A stretch of 6,691 nt of DNA, taken from contig ONPE01000096.1 of NCBI GenBank assembly GCA_900319615.1, positions 1 through 6,691 of the forward strand. The letters run 5' to 3'. This document shows, one piece after another, positions 5,719 to 6,691 of this stretch. Under the pieces are notes generated by a model, which was not told the DNA's origin, ran no database searches, and saw only the letters and a list, made by a program, of their open reading frames with translations. Numbering within the stretch: position 1 is the first letter of the stretch; each line of letters begins with the position of its first letter. A program made the position numbers and the translations under genes. The stretch comes from an uncultured Eubacteriales bacterium. Its GTDB lineage: Bacteria > Bacillota > Clostridia > Oscillospirales > Acutalibacteraceae.

Positions 5719-5898
5719 CTATATCCTTTCGCTGTCGTCAATAAGCCAGCACTCCCCCTCGTCGATAGCCGACAGCAGATCGTCATCCAGCTCGAGCTTG
5801 CCGATAGACAGGAACATCGCGCTGTCGGAGCACTTCACCCTTCCGTAGCTTGCAGAATCCTCTGCCAGTCTGTTGTAAAATCTTGCGTCATCAAACAT
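5719..5898 (-). CDS. Small acidic protein of unknown function (59 residues)
   Basis: A 59-codon frame runs from ATG at 5898 to TAG at 5721-5719. TGAGGTG (5910-5904) lies five bases upstream, a good ribosome binding site for this genome, and the frame ends about 30 bp before the convergent terminator, so it fits a real transcription unit. The product starts MFDDARFYNRLAEDSASYGR and ends ECWLIDDSERI. It has 15 acidic against 6 basic residues, two cysteines (23 and 50), no signal peptide and no membrane segment, so it should be a small soluble cytoplasmic protein. I do not recognise a family. Codons look like those of its neighbours (CTG, GAC, GGC rich). Upstream lies a GTCCC/GGGAC hairpin region. 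It could be a regulator or an accessory subunit, but there is no direct evidence. Confidence 0.6.
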   Translation of the reverse strand: MFDDARFYNRLAEDSASYGRVKCSDSAMFLSIGKLELDDDLLSAIDEGECWLIDDSERI

Positions 5899-5955
5899 AA
5901 AATCACCTCAAAATCATATTCAGTAAGCCTGTGATTCTATGTTACACCATCACCT

Positions 5956-5997
5956 GTCCCATTAACGGGACTCAGACAAGTTTTTGGGACTTTTTTT
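5956..5997. other. Competing GTCCC/GGGAC hairpin arms with a T-run
   Basis: GTCCC (5956-5960) can pair with GGGAC at 5967-5971 or with a second GGGAC at 5986-5990, which is followed by seven T on the plus strand. On the plus strand the longer pairing would resemble an intrinsic terminator. On the minus strand the same bases lie 60-100 nt upstream of the small gene, where the alternatives could form in its leader. Whether either is transcribed is unknown. The gap 5899-6045 otherwise holds only the ribosome binding site and the terminator at 6009-6033. Confidence 0.35.
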
Positions 5998-6008
5998 ATT
6001 CACGATAG

Positions 6009-6033
6009 AAAAAAGCGGTTCATGATGAGCCGC
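6009..6033 (-). terminator. Terminator after the MBL-rubredoxin gene
   Basis: GCGGTTC (6015-6021) and GAGCCGC (6027-6033) form a hairpin. On the minus transcript the stem has one C-A mismatch and is followed by six U (6014-6009). It starts 12 bases after the stop codon of the upstream minus-strand gene, so it probably ends that transcript and separates it from the small gene. Confidence 0.6.
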
Positions 6034-6045
6034 CTTTCCTATTGC

Positions 6046-6691
6046 TTATGCTTTATTGAATTTCTCTTTCGGCTGTTTGCATCTGGGACAGCGCCAGTCG
6101 TCAGGTAAGTCCTCAAAGGCTGTGCCGTCATGCTCGGCGGGATCGTACACATATCCGCAGACGGAGCAAATGTAGATGCCTGTCGCTTCCTGCTCGGTGA
6201 AGTCGATCTCGGCAAAGAGCGTCTCGACGGGATGATCGAGATCCATCACGCGCTTTGCTTCGAGATTCTCATAGCCCTGCGGCGTATGGGTACCGCAGTA
6301 AACGGTCGGGTGATTGCGGACGAACTCGCGCACACGGCCGAGAGTGGTGAGCGCCTCCTGAAGATCGTCAAAAATGACACTTTGCTTGTTCTCATAGAGC
6401 GCCTCGTCTACGTAGGTGATATCGCCGTGGAGCATATAGAAGAGGCCGCCGTCCTCGACGATGACCAGGCTGTTGCCCTTGGTGTGACCCTTCGCTTTGA
6501 TGAAATAAATACCGTCGCGGATCTTTTGGCTCTCGGGGAAGTTATAATACGCACCGTCGGTGAAGGTCACAGGCACGATATTGTCGATACCCTGTAATTC
6601 GACCGCGTCCAGCTCCTCGGCGTTGACATAGATTTTCGCGTTCGGGAAGGACTTTAACTCGCCCGAATGGTCGCTGTGACGGTGGGTCAGC
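6046..6691 (-). CDS. MBL-fold hydrolase fused to C-terminal rubredoxin (5' end outside window)
   Basis: The frame enters at the right edge (first full codon 6690-6688) and runs 214 codons to TAA at 6046; the true start is outside the window. The visible N-terminus is LTHRHSDHSGE, the metallo-beta-lactamase HxHxDH metal-binding motif (His3, His5, Asp7, His8). Further ligands follow in order: GHTKGN (His69), LHGDITY (Asp90) and GTHTPQG (His135). After a linker of about 35 residues comes a rubredoxin domain (about 173-212) with CSVCGY and CPRC, four cysteines (175, 178, 201, 204) for one iron. Only about 50 residues would be missing. HxHxDH resembles hydrolases such as lactonases and glyoxalase II, not the HxExDH di-iron site of flavodiiron proteins, and there is no flavodoxin domain. 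The likely role is a hydrolase or oxidoreductase linked to electron transfer; the substrate is unknown. A terminator follows at 6009-6033. Confidence 0.88.
   Translation of the reverse strand, partial: LTHRHSDHSGELKSFPNAKIYVNAEELDAVELQGIDNIVPVTFTDGAYYNFPESQKIRDGIYFIKAKGHTKGNSLVIVEDGGLFYMLHGDITYVDEALYENKQSVIFDDLQEALTTLGRVREFVRNHPTVYCGTHTPQGYENLEAKRVMDLDHPVETLFAEIDFTEQEATGIYICSVCGYVYDPAEHDGTAFEDLPDDWRCPRCKQPKEKFNKA

Noticed and set aside
5677..5934. Plus-strand 85-codon frame overlapping the small gene
   Set aside because: It has no ribosome binding site, starts at the foot of the terminator and overlaps the minus-strand frame with a good binding site; the minus frame is preferred.
6046..6576. 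GTG at 6576 as the start of the MBL-rubredoxin protein
   Set aside because: The same frame stays open to the window edge and includes the HxHxDH motif, so this GTG is an internal valine.
6046..6691. Flavorubredoxin (NO or oxygen reductase) call
   Set aside because: There is no flavodoxin domain and the metal motif is HxHxDH, not HxExDH.

Overview
The window looks like a chromosomal segment from a gut-type Clostridia, most likely of the Ruminococcus/Oscillospiraceae kind. This is inferred from moderate-to-high GC coding sequence, strong AGGAGG-type ribosome binding sites, a two-gene (split) transketolase, a type III pantothenate kinase, an ECF-type vitamin transporter subunit, and an intergenic hairpin cluster of a kind I associate with these genomes. 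No phage, IS, CRISPR, tRNA or rRNA signal was seen.

Layout. Positions 1-1005 (minus strand) hold an asparaginase-family gene whose stop overlaps the start of an EamA/DMT-type transporter that runs off the left edge. Positions 1029-1102 carry two hairpins that separate this pair from the split transketolase operon (N-terminal subunit 2057-2896, C-terminal subunit 1111-2055, both minus). A roughly 190-bp divergent promoter region (2897-3090) separates transketolase from coaX (3091-3861, plus). An intergenic region with three consecutive hairpins (3946-4008) follows, then an ECF transporter S component (4098-4694, plus), a terminator, and a class I SAM-dependent methyltransferase (4854-5648, plus) with its own terminator. 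Facing it on the minus strand is a 59-codon gene of unknown function (5719-5898). At the right edge lies the 3' part of a minus-strand gene that fuses a metallo-beta-lactamase-fold hydrolase to a C-terminal rubredoxin domain.

How the genes work together. The clearest functional link is coaX plus the ECF S component: uptake of a vitamin, plausibly pantothenate, followed by its ATP-dependent phosphorylation as the first step to coenzyme A. The transketolase subunits form one thiamine-diphosphate enzyme of the non-oxidative pentose phosphate pathway. The asparaginase homologue and the transporter are translationally coupled and probably share a substrate, but that substrate is uncertain because the second catalytic motif of the asparaginase is altered. 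The methyltransferase, the small protein and the MBL-rubredoxin fusion have no clear functional link to their neighbours.

Most of the window is ordinary core metabolism. The items most worth a second look are the MBL-rubredoxin fusion, the small acidic protein, the hairpin cluster beside the coaX/ECF pair, and the catalytic-motif substitutions in the asparaginase homologue and CoaX.
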